From positions 1 through 64,000 of the forward strand of contig NZ_STFG01000006.1 in NCBI RefSeq assembly GCF_004833285.1: a stretch of 64,000 nucleotides of DNA, written 5' to 3'. A model generated the notes under the pieces. That model was not told where the DNA came from. It did not search any database and saw only the letters and a program-made list of their open reading frames with translations. The number at the start of each line of letters is the position of its first letter. Position 1 is the stretch's first letter. The DNA comes from Lampropedia puyangensis (GTDB lineage Bacteria > Pseudomonadota > Gammaproteobacteria > Burkholderiales > Burkholderiaceae_C). Positions 20,910-29,796 of the stretch are shown here, one piece after another. The position numbers were made by a program, and so were the translations under genes.

Positions 20910-21806
20910 ATGAGTTCAACAACGCCCATTACCTTGCGTCAATCCATTGCTACTGCAGCTGCGGAACTGGAGACAGCTAACGTGGCCTTTGGGCATGGCA
21001 CTGACAACGCCTACGACGAGGCCGCTTGGTTGGTGCTATGGGCACTGCAACTGCCGCTTGACAGTGATCTTGAAGGAAACACTGGCGACACGCTTTTGGA
21101 CTCAACACAGCTGCAGCGCATTGCAGACCTCACGCACAAACGCATTACTTTGCGCAAACCAGCAGCGTACCTCACACAAGAGGCATGGCTGTACGGAGTG
21201 CCCTTTTACATTGACGAACGCAGCATCGTTCCGCGCAGTCTGATTGCTGGGCCTATTGCAGATGGCACGCTGGACCACTGGCTCAGTGACCGCACGCACC
21301 GCGTACTCGATATTTGCACAGGCAATGGCAGCTTGGCTATCCTCGCGGCTCTGGCCTGGCCTGAGGTTCAAGTTGATGCCGTAGACATTTCCAGCGACGC
21401 CTTGGATGTTGCTCGCATCAATATTGAAAAACACGACTTGGTGCAACGCATTCGTTTAATCGAATCGAACAGCCTCAACGCCTTAAGCCCGCAAGACCAA
21501 TACGATTTGGTGTTGTGCAACCCACCCTACGTCAACAGTGCCAGCATGGCCGCTTTGCCACAAGAATACTTGGCCGAGCCTGCACTTGCGCTTGCAGGAG
21601 GGGCTGACGGCATGGACTTTATCCGCCCCTTACTGCAACAACTCCCTCAGCACATGACCGAAGAGGCTATTGTGGTGCTCGAAATTGGCAATGAGCGTGG
21701 CTATTTCGAACAGAGTTTCCCTCAACTCAATCCGATTTGGTTAGACACCAACGGCAACCACGACGCTGTACTGGTGCTTACTAAAAAAGACTTGCTACTG
21801 ATTTAA
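20910..21806 (+). CDS. prmB: Ribosomal protein L3 N5-glutamine methyltransferase
   Basis: 298 residues. The SAM-binding motif I is VLDICTGNGSLAI (about 132-144) and the glutamine-methylating NPPY motif is at 204-207 (LVLCNPPYVNS). The segment IVPRSLIAGPI upstream of the SAM domain is the PrmB form; PrmC has a different PRPETE-type wording. The enzyme methylates a glutamine of ribosomal protein uL3. It follows dapE closely, an arrangement common in betaproteobacteria. Transcription converges on the TctE-like kinase with a 63-bp gap that shows no strong terminator. Confidence 0.92.
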   Translation: MSSTTPITLRQSIATAAAELETANVAFGHGTDNAYDEAAWLVLWALQLPLDSDLEGNTGDTLLDSTQLQRIADLTHKRITLRKPAAYLTQEAWLYGVPFYIDERSIVPRSLIAGPIADGTLDHWLSDRTHRVLDICTGNGSLAILAALAWPEVQVDAVDISSDALDVARINIEKHDLVQRIRLIESNSLNALSPQDQYDLVLCNPPYVNSASMAALPQEYLAEPALALAGGADGMDFIRPLLQQLPQHMTEEAIVVLEIGNERGYFEQSFPQLNPIWLDTNGNHDAVLVLTKKDLLLI

Positions 21807-21869
21807 AGCTGAGGCGAGCGCACATTGGCGCATCAAAAGCTAACGCCCCATAAATACCCCAAATAACAC

Positions 21870-23285
21870 TTATTGGCGCCTAACCAATGGCAGCCAAACA
21901 CTGGCCTTCAGACCCCGCCCACCTTCACCCGAGTCAAGCTGCAGGTGTGAGCCCAGCAAGCGCGCATACCGCGCCACCAAAAACAAACCCAAGCCAGCCC
22001 CCTGCCCAAGCAATTCCCCATCACTACCCTGGGTAGAGCGTTGCATCATTGCCGTGCGAACAGAAGCAGGAATTCCAGGACCATCATCTTCCACCGAGAC
22101 GCTGCACATACGCGTGCGCGGATTGACATTCACCGCCACAGTCACTGTATGGCCCCCATAACGCAAGGCGTTATCAATCAAGTTGTCCAGTAAGCCGGTG
22201 AGCAAAGCGCTATCTGCTTGTACCCAACATCCCTGCGCCTCGCTCTCATCCAAACCTTGCGCGCCTAAGTCCACGCCTTGGCTATCGGCTTTATCCAAAT
22301 GGCGTAAAACAGTTTGGCGCACCAAATCAGCCAAATCGACATCAACAATATGCAGCGCAACTTGGTCTTCATCGAGCATCGCCAAATCCAGTAATTGATT
22401 GACCAGCCTTGCAGCACGTTCTGTACTCGACACAATCTGGCTCAGTTGTTCACGCTGCACAGCCGGGTCTTGCCCAACCAAACCAAATTCGGCCATAGCC
22501 TTGATACCCGCCAACGGGGTGCGTAACTCATGCGCAACATTGCCGGCAAACTCACGTTGCGTTGCGATATTACGATCGAGCCGGTCAATCAAGTCATTCA
22601 AGGCCTTGCCCACCTGCTCAACTTCGCGGCTTGTGGTTGCCACTGTCAGTGGGGACAGGTCTTTGGCATCCCTCACCAACAGCGCATCATGCAGTTGTGC
22701 CAGAGGTTGCAAATCACGTTCTATCCGATCCCATAACCAAATGGCCAACGGGAAAAGCATCAACAAAATTGGTAGTGAACCAAACCACATCAAACGCTGC
22801 ACCAAGTGGTTACGCGCTTGCGTGGTATGGGCGACCACTACAAAGTATTTACCATCCCCAATCGAATGCCGCAAAGCAATGGTGCGCATGGGCTTTTGCG
22901 CATACCGAATGAAGCCGTAACGGTACTCTTGAAAATAACTCGGCAAAAATGCCTCTTCCAAGTGCGCACCGATGACAGATTGGCCATTGGCATTGAGGAT
23001 AGCGTACATCACAGTCTCGACTGGCTCATACAGCACGTTGCCAATCTCGTGCTCATCCAGATCCAGCTTTAAAGTGCCGTCATCTTGTTGTTGCAAACGG
23101 GCCGCCAGCGCATGCGCATGATCGAGCAAGGTGCGGTCAAAAACACGCCCGGTGAAATCTTTGGCCACACCGACCATTACAGCAGTGGCACACAGCCATG
23201 TCACGATCAAGGGGAGGAGCACGTTGCGCAACATGCGGTTGCGCAACAAAGGGGCTTGCTTGATGATCGCCTGCACCTGGCTCAT
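21870..23285 (-). CDS. tctE: TctE-like sensor histidine kinase
   Basis: 471 residues. Two membrane segments (about 23-43 and 166-187) flank a periplasmic domain of ~120 residues. The HisKA box is FAGNVAHELRTPLAGIKAMAEFG; the ATPase domain has DNLIDNALRYGG (N box), VEDDGPGIP (G1) and GAGLGLFLVARYA (G2). The start overlaps the regulator stop by 4 bp (ATGA). Linkage to tctBA points to a tricarboxylate- or carboxylate-sensing role as in the TctDE system. The assignment of ligand is by context only. Confidence 0.85.
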   Translation of the reverse strand: MSQVQAIIKQAPLLRNRMLRNVLLPLIVTWLCATAVMVGVAKDFTGRVFDRTLLDHAHALAARLQQQDDGTLKLDLDEHEIGNVLYEPVETVMYAILNANGQSVIGAHLEEAFLPSYFQEYRYGFIRYAQKPMRTIALRHSIGDGKYFVVVAHTTQARNHLVQRLMWFGSLPILLMLFPLAIWLWDRIERDLQPLAQLHDALLVRDAKDLSPLTVATTSREVEQVGKALNDLIDRLDRNIATQREFAGNVAHELRTPLAGIKAMAEFGLVGQDPAVQREQLSQIVSSTERAARLVNQLLDLAMLDEDQVALHIVDVDLADLVRQTVLRHLDKADSQGVDLGAQGLDESEAQGCWVQADSALLTGLLDNLIDNALRYGGHTVTVAVNVNPRTRMCSVSVEDDGPGIPASVRTAMMQRSTQGSDGELLGQGAGLGLFLVARYARLLGSHLQLDSGEGGRGLKASVWLPLVRRQ

Positions 23286-23992
23286 GTCCCCGTGCTCTCA
23301 GCTTCCAGTAAATAGCCAATACCGCGTAGAGTGCGAATGGCTGCGCCACTGCCCACTAATTTCTTGCGCAAGCGAGAGATAAAGGCTTCAAGCGCGTTAT
23401 CCCCCAAAGAATCATCAAAACCAGATAACTTGTCCGACAGGCTTCGCTTATTGACCACATGCCCCGGCGGAGTCATCAGCTCCCACAGCACCTCGAACTC
23501 CCTGGCGGGCAAGTCCATCAGTTTTCCTGCAATCGAAAAGCGCCTGGCACGTCGGTCAAGCTCAAGTTGGCCCAACACCACCAAGTCTTCCGTCCCTCGG
23601 CTGCGTCGAACCAAGGCGCGCAAGCGTGCCTCCACTTCCGCCAAGTCAAATGGTTTGCCTAAATAATCATCTGCACCAGCATCCAGGCCGTCAATACGTT
23701 CTTCCGTACGGTTGCGCGCCGTCAAAACCAGTACGGGAGTACTGTCTCCCCGCGCGCGCGCCTCACGTAAAAGGACCAAGCCATTAGCTGCCTCAACAGC
23801 GTGACGTTGCGTGATACTCGCCTGCGCGGGCAGATTCAAATCAAGCAGCACGGCGTCGAAAGGCTGTACTTCCCACAAATGCCGTGCGTCTTGCACATTC
23901 GAGGCCGCATCCACTCGGTGGCCAGCCATCTCCAGGCTGCGCTTCATCACTTCACGCAGCACGGAGTCGTCTTCAACTAAAAGAATTCGCAT
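23282..23992 (-). CDS. tctD: TctD-like response regulator (OmpR family)
   Basis: 236 residues from ATG 23992 (MRILLVEDDSVLREVM), which aligns with the family; a start seven codons earlier adds residues outside the domain. The receiver domain has the phosphoacceptor Asp in AVLLDLNLP and the Lys in DDYLGKPFDLAEVE. The winged helix ends with NALEAFISRLRKKLVGSGA and IRTLRGIGYLL. It has an extra ~10 residues in the receiver (QASITQRHAVEAANG) compared with plain OmpR regulators. It is between tctA and tctE on the same strand and probably activates the transporter genes. Confidence 0.87.
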   Translation of the reverse strand: MRILLVEDDSVLREVMKRSLEMAGHRVDAASNVQDARHLWEVQPFDAVLLDLNLPAQASITQRHAVEAANGLVLLREARARGDSTPVLVLTARNRTEERIDGLDAGADDYLGKPFDLAEVEARLRALVRRSRGTEDLVVLGQLELDRRARRFSIAGKLMDLPAREFEVLWELMTPPGHVVNKRSLSDKLSGFDDSLGDNALEAFISRLRKKLVGSGAAIRTLRGIGYLLEAESTGT

Positions 23993-24034
23993 AGCAAGAA
24001 AGGATACCAGCACTGGCTGGACATCTGCGCCGAC

Positions 24035-25567
24035 TTAGACCGCTTCAGCCAGCTTCTCTGCGGTATCCAACTGCTGTTTCGAGCGAACCGCTCCACGCAC
24101 AGTAGTCCACACGGCCCACAGCAGCAGAGCAGCGGTAATGGCCAATAGCGAAGCACTGATAGGGCGTTGCACGAAAATGGAGGGATCGCCACGAGAAATC
24201 AGCATTGCTCGGCGCAAATACTCCTCCAACATCGGTCCAAGAATGTAGCCGAGCAGCAAGGGCGCGGGTTCAAAACGCAAGACCATCAAGGCGTAGCCCA
24301 TGATGCCGAGCACCGCAACCGAATAAATATCGAAAACGTTGTTATTGACGCTGTAAACCCCCAAGGCAACAAACACCAAAATCGCCGGATACATCCAGGC
24401 AAATGGAATTCTGAGCAAGGCCACCCATAAACCAATGGTGGGCAAATTCAAGATCACCAGCATGATGTTGCCAATCGCAAAGCTCACCACAAGGCCCCAG
24501 AACATTTCAGGTTGCTCAGTGATAAACATCGGCCCCGGCTGAATGCCATGGATGATCAACGCTCCCAACATCACCGCCATCACGGCATCGCCAGGAATCC
24601 CCAATGACAAAGAGGGAATGAATGCCGTCTGAGCGGCTGCGTTGTTGGCCGATTCGGGAGCGCAAATCCCTTCAATGGCCCCTTTGCCAAAGCGGCTAGG
24701 ATCTTTCGCAACGCGCTTCTCAATAGCATAAGACAAGAACGCCGCAATAGACGGTCCAACACCTGGCAAAGCGCCCAAAGCGGCCCCCAAACCAGAGCCA
24801 CGCACCATCGGCATGACCGTTGCGTTGAACTCCTCCTTCGAAGGAACCATAGAACGCAAAGGTACCTTGGCAATCTTGCCACTCACATCAGCCGAATTAA
24901 TGCACCGCACCACCTCAGCCACGCCAAAAAGCCCCATTGCCAAGGCCACCAAACTAATTCCATCCATCAACTCAGGCACACCGAAGTAATAACGTGGAAC
25001 ACCAGAATTTACATCCGTGCCGATCATGCCTAGCAGCAAGCCAAACACCACCATCGACAAGCCTTTGGCCGCAGAGCCAGAGCTGATAGACGAAGCTGCC
25101 ACCAACCCCAGCAACATCATGGAAAAGAATTCTGCAGGTCCAAAGCTCAAGCCGATATTGGCAATCATGGGGGAAAACAGCGTCATGAGGATCAAACCGC
25201 TCATAGCCCCGACCAATGAAGCGATGGTCGTCACAAACAACGCAATCCCTGCTTTGCCCTTTTTGGCCATCGGATAGCCATCCAAGCACGTCACGGCCGA
25301 AGAAGGCGTACCAGGCAAGTTCAACAGAATCGATGCCGTAGATCCGCCGTATTGCGCGCCGTAATACACGCCTGCCAGCATGATGATGGCCGCAGTTGGC
25401 GGAATATGGTAGGTGAGCGGCAACAACAGAGAAATGGCAGCCAATGCGCCAATGCCAGGCAGAACACCCACCACCGTGCCCAAGAAGACACCAAAAAAGC
25501 AATACCACAGCGTGACAGGCTCAATAGCCACCTGCAATCCAAGCCACAAATTTCCAAGCAATTCCAT
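24035..25567 (-). CDS. tctA: Tripartite tricarboxylate transporter large membrane subunit
   Basis: 510 residues with about twelve hydrophobic segments. The TctA hallmark LPGIGALAAISLLLPLTYHIPPTAAIIMLAGVYYGAQYGGST region is present (written here only as positions ~38-80), with ILLNLPGTPSSAVTCLDGYP and a second similar motif around GALPGVGPSIAAFLSYAIEK near residue 265. TctA with TctB forms a sodium-driven symporter for citrate or related carboxylates fed by a periplasmic binding protein. tctB precedes it by 23 bp. No tctC-type binding protein gene is in this window. Confidence 0.93.
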   Translation of the reverse strand: MELLGNLWLGLQVAIEPVTLWYCFFGVFLGTVVGVLPGIGALAAISLLLPLTYHIPPTAAIIMLAGVYYGAQYGGSTASILLNLPGTPSSAVTCLDGYPMAKKGKAGIALFVTTIASLVGAMSGLILMTLFSPMIANIGLSFGPAEFFSMMLLGLVAASSISSGSAAKGLSMVVFGLLLGMIGTDVNSGVPRYYFGVPELMDGISLVALAMGLFGVAEVVRCINSADVSGKIAKVPLRSMVPSKEEFNATVMPMVRGSGLGAALGALPGVGPSIAAFLSYAIEKRVAKDPSRFGKGAIEGICAPESANNAAAQTAFIPSLSLGIPGDAVMAVMLGALIIHGIQPGPMFITEQPEMFWGLVVSFAIGNIMLVILNLPTIGLWVALLRIPFAWMYPAILVFVALGVYSVNNNVFDIYSVAVLGIMGYALMVLRFEPAPLLLGYILGPMLEEYLRRAMLISRGDPSIFVQRPISASLLAITAALLLWAVWTTVRGAVRSKQQLDTAEKLAEAV

Positions 25568-25590
25568 GCGATTGACTCCTTATTTATGCC

Positions 25591-26037
25591 TTACAGGCTC
25601 CATGGCCAAATGGGCAACACCATTTGCAAGCTAATGGGAAAAATCAACGTCGTCAGCAAAGCGACAACCGCGCAAACACACATGCGTGTACGCAAGGCCA
25701 TTTTGGAAGGCACTAGCGAAAGCAAAGCGGCTACAAATGACGCGATAACCACGCCCAGGGGATACAAAGCAGCAGCAAAAATCACAATGGCCAGCACACT
25801 CCAAAACAGATTTCCCCACTGCACCACAACCGCACTGCCTTTGCGCCAGCAGGCCGGCAAAGCCACCAAAATGCCTAGTACGGCCAATGTCCATCCCAGC
25901 GCCACCGGAAAGTAACCCGGCCCCATGCGAGCCGTTGTTCCCATATCGTATTGGCCGCCGTAAATAGCAAAAAACAAACCTGTCGCCGTCATCAGCAAAC
26001 CGCCAATGATGTCGTGTAAGTCTCTGGTCACTTTCAT
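25591..26037 (-). CDS. tctB: Tripartite tricarboxylate transporter small membrane subunit
   Basis: 148 residues from ATG 26037 (MKVTRDLHDIIGGLLM); the longer frame upstream is Cys-rich and unlike the family. Four hydrophobic segments are predicted, with the TctB pattern DIIGGLLMTATGLFFAIYG and YDMGTTARMGPGYFPVALG near the N-terminus, and a pair of closely spaced segments at the C-terminus. TctB is the small partner of TctA. It is the first gene visible in the tctB-tctA-tctD-tctE transcript; the usual first gene tctC is absent. Confidence 0.9.
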   Translation of the reverse strand: MKVTRDLHDIIGGLLMTATGLFFAIYGGQYDMGTTARMGPGYFPVALGWTLAVLGILVALPACWRKGSAVVVQWGNLFWSVLAIVIFAAALYPLGVVIASFVAALLSLVPSKMALRTRMCVCAVVALLTTLIFPISLQMVLPIWPWSL

Positions 26038-26320
26038 GTTCTCAAGCACTCCACATCTAAAAAAACATTCGCATCTGAACGATGGCAACCTGCAGTTGGC
26101 ATGGCACATACCCCAAGGGCATCGCACCCAAACCGCACATTCCAGCGCTCAAGCACGCTTTTTCTGCCTGCAGGCTACAGCCCGCAAATTACCGGAGCGC
26201 AAGAATAAAAAAAACACCTGACCAGCGCCTGAGTACACCCCATTTCTAGGGAAATCCCCGAGCGAAGACAGCACTAAACATCACGCAAAGGAGTGGTGAT
26301 GCCATCAGCGTATAATCGCC
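26038..26320. other. Intergenic region between divergent tctB and ahcY
   Basis: No convincing ORF is seen. The right end (26311-26316) carries TATAAT for the ahcY transcript. The left part must hold the promoter of the tctBADE operon; I could not pick a convincing one. Confidence 0.5.
26311..26316 (+). promoter_or_regulatory. -10 element of the ahcY promoter
   Basis: A perfect TATAAT stands about 10 bp before the first paired base of the SAH riboswitch, which fits a transcript starting near 26322. No good -35 hexamer lies at the normal distance (AAGGAG is there), so an activator or other contacts may be needed. Confidence 0.6.
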
Positions 26321-26446
26321 CTCCTCCGAGGAGCGTTGCAGCAGCCCCATTCACGCGTGGCTGCGAGGCTCGGACTTCATGCATAGCGCTTGCCTAGCCT
26401 CTTTCAACAGATGAAGCAGCGGTGCATTCGCAACGACGCTCAACCG
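26321..26446 (+). ncRNA. S-adenosylhomocysteine (SAH) riboswitch
   Basis: The leader of ahcY matches the known SAH riboswitch consensus of beta- and gammaproteobacteria. The 5' strand CTCCGAGGAGCGTTGCAGC contains GAGCG and GTTGC, which pair with CGCTC (26437-26441) and GCAAC (26430-26434). The central GCGAGGCTCGGA (about 26363-26374) provides the CTCGG strand for pseudoknot pairing with CCGAG at 26326-26330. The variable P4-type hairpin lies between. SAH binding in known examples turns on ahcY to clear the inhibitory product of methylation. Confidence 0.9.
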
Positions 26447-26464
26447 CCTGCCTGCGCAGGCAGG
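26447..26464 (+). promoter_or_regulatory. Perfect palindrome 3' of the SAH aptamer (candidate expression platform)
   Basis: CCTGCCTGCGCAGGCAGG is an 18-nt perfect palindrome directly following the aptamer. It can fold as a 7-bp hairpin that would compete or stack with the aptamer closing stem. No U-tract follows, so any control would be by anti-terminator choice further downstream, Rho or translation. The function is inferred. Confidence 0.45.
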
Positions 26465-26555
26465 AACAGCGCCTCTCCTCCTCGCATACTGAGTCAAGGC
26501 CTCCTTCCTGCGCGCAGCGGTCATTCACCTGTTGCACAGAAAGCGAGTTTTAACC

Positions 26556-28004
26556 ATGAACGCTCATACCGATAACTTGGCGCAGCAAAGCGTCATTGCC
26601 GATCCTGCACTGGCTGCATGGGGTCGTAAAGAAATCAAGATTGCCGAAACCGAAATGCCCGGTTTGATGGCCATCCGTGAAGAGTACGCAGTCCAGCAGC
26701 CCCTCAAAGGCGCACGCATTACCGGCAGCTTGCACATGACCATTCAAACAGCCGTGCTGATTGAAACCCTGCAAGCCTTGGGGGCGACCGTGCGCTGGGC
26801 CTCCTGCAATATTTACTCCACCCAAGACCATGCAGCAGCTGCTATTGCGCTGAACCAGGCCGATAGCGGCAAAGGCACCCCCGTGTTTGCCGTCAAAGGC
26901 GAGACCCTGGAAGATTACTGGGACTACACACACCGCATTTTTGAATTCGCCGCCAAGGGTGAAGCCGGTGAAGGCCCAAACATGATCTTGGACGATGGCG
27001 GCGATGCCACCCTGCTGTTGCATCTGGGTAAACGCGCAGAAAAAGACATCAGCGTGCTGGCCAACCCGAAAAGCGAAGAAGAGCGCATCTTGTTTGCGGC
27101 CATCAAAGCCAAGCTCGCACAAGACGACAGCTGGTATTCACGCAAAGCAGCAGAAATTGTTGGTGTGACCGAAGAAACCACCACCGGTGTGCACCGTTTG
27201 AACGAGATGTCTGCCAAAGGCGAACTGCTGTTCCGCGCTGTGAACGTGAACGACTCTGTCACCAAGAGCAAGTTCGATAACCTGTATGGCTGCCGCGAAT
27301 CGCTGGTAGACGGTATCAAACGCGCTACTGATGTGATGATTGCCGGAAAAATTGCAGTCATCGCAGGCTACGGCGATGTGGGCAAAGGCTGCGCCCAAGC
27401 CATGGCTGCTTTGCGCGCACAAGTGTGGGTCACAGAAATCGATCCGATCTGCGCATTGCAAGCCGCCATGGAAGGCTACAAGGTCGTGACCATGGAATAC
27501 GCCGCAGACAAGGCAGATATTTTCGTAACGACTACAGGCAACAAGGATGTGATTCGCCATGCACACATGGCTGCCATGAAAAACGAGACGATTGTTTGCA
27601 ACATTGGCCACTTCGACAACGAGATTGATGTCGCTTCACTGGAGCAGTACCAGTGGGAAGAAATCAAGCCGCAAGTTGACCACATCATCTTCCCTGATGG
27701 CAAGCGTATTACATTGCTGGCAAAAGGCCGCTTGGTCAACCTTGGCTGCGCTACGGGCCATCCTAGCTACGTCATGAGCTCCTCTTTTGCGAACCAAACA
27801 CTGGCGCAAATTGAACTGTTTACTAAACCTGACCAGTATGAAGTAGGTAAGGTTTATGTTCTGCCCAAGCACCTGGATGAACACGTCGCACGCCTGCAGT
27901 TGTCCAAACTAGGGGTTGAGTTGACTGTTCTCTCGGACGAACAAGCCGCTTACATTGGCGTGCAAAAACAAGGCCCATACAAGCCAGACACCTACCGCTA
28001 CTAA
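26556..28004 (+). CDS. ahcY: Adenosylhomocysteinase
   Basis: 482 residues from ATG 26556 ([12 protein letters not shown]). The NAD-binding glycine motif is [15 protein letters not shown] near residue 270; [15 protein letters not shown]-type wording ([13 protein letters not shown]) and the C-terminal KPDTYRY tail that reaches the partner's NAD site are present. The ~40-residue insertion typical of this bacterial form is around ANPKSEEER. It splits S-adenosylhomocysteine to homocysteine and adenosine. It is preceded by a SAH riboswitch and followed by metF 0.7 kb downstream, forming a methyl-cycle cluster. Confidence 0.98.
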   Translation: MNAHTDNLAQQSVIADPALAAWGRKEIKIAETEMPGLMAIREEYAVQQPLKGARITGSLHMTIQTAVLIETLQALGATVRWASCNIYSTQDHAAAAIALNQADSGKGTPVFAVKGETLEDYWDYTHRIFEFAAKGEAGEGPNMILDDGGDATLLLHLGKRAEKDISVLANPKSEEERILFAAIKAKLAQDDSWYSRKAAEIVGVTEETTTGVHRLNEMSAKGELLFRAVNVNDSVTKSKFDNLYGCRESLVDGIKRATDVMIAGKIAVIAGYGDVGKGCAQAMAALRAQVWVTEIDPICALQAAMEGYKVVTMEYAADKADIFVTTTGNKDVIRHAHMAAMKNETIVCNIGHFDNEIDVASLEQYQWEEIKPQVDHIIFPDGKRITLLAKGRLVNLGCATGHPSYVMSSSFANQTLAQIELFTKPDQYEVGKVYVLPKHLDEHVARLQLSKLGVELTVLSDEQAAYIGVQKQGPYKPDTYRY

Positions 28005-28010
28005 GAGAAG

Positions 28011-28130
28011 AGCGGCTCACACAACCCAGCAAACCGAAGGTTTGCGGTTGAGACTAGGAGCAAAACCACATGCAGTACGAGTAGTACGACACGGTTTTGC
28101 AACGGCGTATCAAGGGTTGTGTTAGTCGCT
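28011..28130 (+). ncRNA. Candidate multi-stem RNA or small inverted-repeat element after ahcY
   Basis: The outer arms 28011-28027 and 28114-28130 pair over 17 positions (15 Watson-Crick, one G-U at 28015/28126, one mismatch at 28018/28123). Inside are hairpin GCAAACC-GAA-GGTTTGC (28029-28045) and a longer hairpin closed by GCAAAACC (28060-28067) with GGTTTTGC (28093-28100). The result is a three-way junction. The G-U pair works only in plus-strand RNA, which favours transcription with ahcY. There is no U-tract, so it is not a simple terminator. It could be an mRNA structure, a small RNA or a MITE-like insertion; I recognise no known family. Confidence 0.5.
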
Positions 28131-28250
28131 CTAAGTCGGCCATTGCGCGAGTAACAGAACACTAGCCAGCGCCAAGCAAAACGCTTATTCTATTTCTCGC
28201 GCGCAGCGCATGCCTTCGCTGCCCCATCAACTTGTGAAAGGTATTTGGCC

Positions 28251-28601
28251 ATGCTTGAACTTTTAGTGGTTTGGTTACTTAGTGCCCTGGCACTGATGCT
28301 GGTGGCTTATCTGCTGCCAGGCGTGCATATCAAAAACTACCAATCTGCCCTTATTGCGGCCGTCATTCTGGGCCTCATTAATGCGGTATTGCGCCCACTA
28401 CTTGCCTTCATCACCTTCCCTTTAACTGTACTGACATTGGGTTTGTTTTACCTGGTGCTCAATGGACTGTTGTTCTGGCTCGCAGGCAGTATCAGCCGCG
28501 GCTTCAAAGTCGATGGTTTCTGGGCTGGCGTTTTCGGCGTCATCTTGTACAGCGTGATCAACTGGGCGTTGAGCAGCGTCGTCCCGTTCACCCCCAACTA
28601 A
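28251..28601 (+). CDS. Small four-helix membrane protein of the phage-holin (4-TMS) family
   Basis: 116 residues from ATG 28251, with AAAGG about 9 nt upstream; an in-frame TTG two codons earlier is less likely. Four hydrophobic helices cover nearly the whole protein (LVVWLLSALALMLVAYLLPG, SALIAAVILGLINAVLRPLL, VLTLGLFYLVLNGLLFWLAG, FWAGVFGVILYSVINWAL). The motif LINAVLRPLLAFITFPLTVLT is diagnostic for the YvlD/holin-superfamily-IV group. Function is unknown; the holin label comes from distant similarity. Its place between ahcY and metF is shared by many Burkholderiales, suggesting co-transcription with methyl-cycle genes. Confidence 0.85.
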   Translation: MLELLVVWLLSALALMLVAYLLPGVHIKNYQSALIAAVILGLINAVLRPLLAFITFPLTVLTLGLFYLVLNGLLFWLAGSISRGFKVDGFWAGVFGVILYSVINWALSSVVPFTPN

Positions 28602-28681
28602 TTTCTTTTTGCCCCGTTCTGCCAATCTCCGTTTGCACTCCGATTTGTGCAAAGTATGGACAGATGCGGCCCTTGCAGTTC

Positions 28682-29539
28682 ATGACCCCTACTTCTTCTA
28701 ACACCGTGCAGCGCATCCCGCTCAGCCTTGAATTCTTCCCCCCAAAAACGCAAGCAGGTGCGCAAAAATTGCGTGATACCCGCACAGAGCTCTACGTGCT
28801 CCACCCCGAGTTTTGTTCCGTCACCTATGGTGCTGGCGGCTCAACCCAAGCAGGCACCTTCACCACCGTGGCGGAAATTCTGGCAGAGGGCCAAGCAGCC
28901 GCATCGCACTTCTCCTGCATCGGCGCAACCCACGAAAAAGTACGTGCAGAGCTACAAGAACTCAAGACCATGGGGGTCAATCGCATCGTGGCATTGCGTG
29001 GCGATTTACCCAGTGGTTACGGAATCGGGGGGCAATTCCACTATGCGAGTGACTTGGTCGCCTTCATTCGCGCAGAAACGGGCGAGCATTTCCACATTGA
29101 GGTCGCGGCCTATCCAGAAATGCACCCCCAGGCCCATTCACCACAAAAAGACCTGCAAGCTTTTGCCGCAAAAGTGCAAGCCGGGGCCAACTCTGCCATT
29201 ACCCAGTATTTTTTCAATGCGGACGCGTACCTGCGTTTCCGCGACGACACACACAGACTAGGGCTAAACATCCCCATTGTCCCGGGGATCATGCCCGTGA
29301 TGGGCGCAAGCCAACTGCTGCGATTCTCTGATGCATGCGGCGCCGAAGTGCCGCGTTGGATGCGCACACGGCTGCAATCTTTTGGCGATGATGTGAACTC
29401 TATTCGCGCCTTTGGACTCGATGCAGTAACTGCACTCTGTGAGCGCCTCATTCGTGAAGGCGCCCCAAGCCTGCACTTTTACACCATGAACCAAAGTCCA
29501 CTGGTACTTGAGATATCCAAACGTTTGCACTTGATCTGA
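28682..29539 (+). CDS. metF: Methylenetetrahydrofolate reductase
   Basis: 285 residues from ATG 28682; another in-frame ATG at 28664 cannot be excluded because neither has a strong ribosome binding site. The TIM-barrel begins SLEFFPPKTQ with the catalytic Glu. FAD/folate motifs VTYGAGGST, RIVALRGDLP, EVAAYPEMHP and ITQYFFNADAYLRF follow in the usual order. It reduces 5,10-methylene-THF to 5-methyl-THF for methionine synthesis, the folate side of the cycle that ahcY serves upstream. Confidence 0.96.
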   Translation: MTPTSSNTVQRIPLSLEFFPPKTQAGAQKLRDTRTELYVLHPEFCSVTYGAGGSTQAGTFTTVAEILAEGQAAASHFSCIGATHEKVRAELQELKTMGVNRIVALRGDLPSGYGIGGQFHYASDLVAFIRAETGEHFHIEVAAYPEMHPQAHSPQKDLQAFAAKVQAGANSAITQYFFNADAYLRFRDDTHRLGLNIPIVPGIMPVMGASQLLRFSDACGAEVPRWMRTRLQSFGDDVNSIRAFGLDAVTALCERLIREGAPSLHFYTMNQSPLVLEISKRLHLI

Positions 29540-29796
29540 TACCTCCCTCAAACAACACCATCTCCCCTTTGAGAAAGAAAGGATCGTCACGAGCCATTGA
29601 TGCACAGGCCCGAAGCCAAGTCAGCATGCACTTTCAAAAAAAGCGCAGCCATAGCCAATTGGATTGCTAACTAGCATATCCTGCAGCGCGCCTGTGAACA
29701 TCCCATCGGTCAAAGTGGCCCCTCCAGCCACCTCAGCAGGCCTGTGCCAGCGTACTCAGCCCCCCCACGGCTTGATGCGTGCTCGTCAACGTTTAC

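Noticed and set aside
28011-28130. Reading the ahcY-downstream element as an integron attC site
   Set aside because: The arms do not carry the GTTRRRY/RYYYAAC core pair, there is one copy only and no integrase or cassette array nearby.
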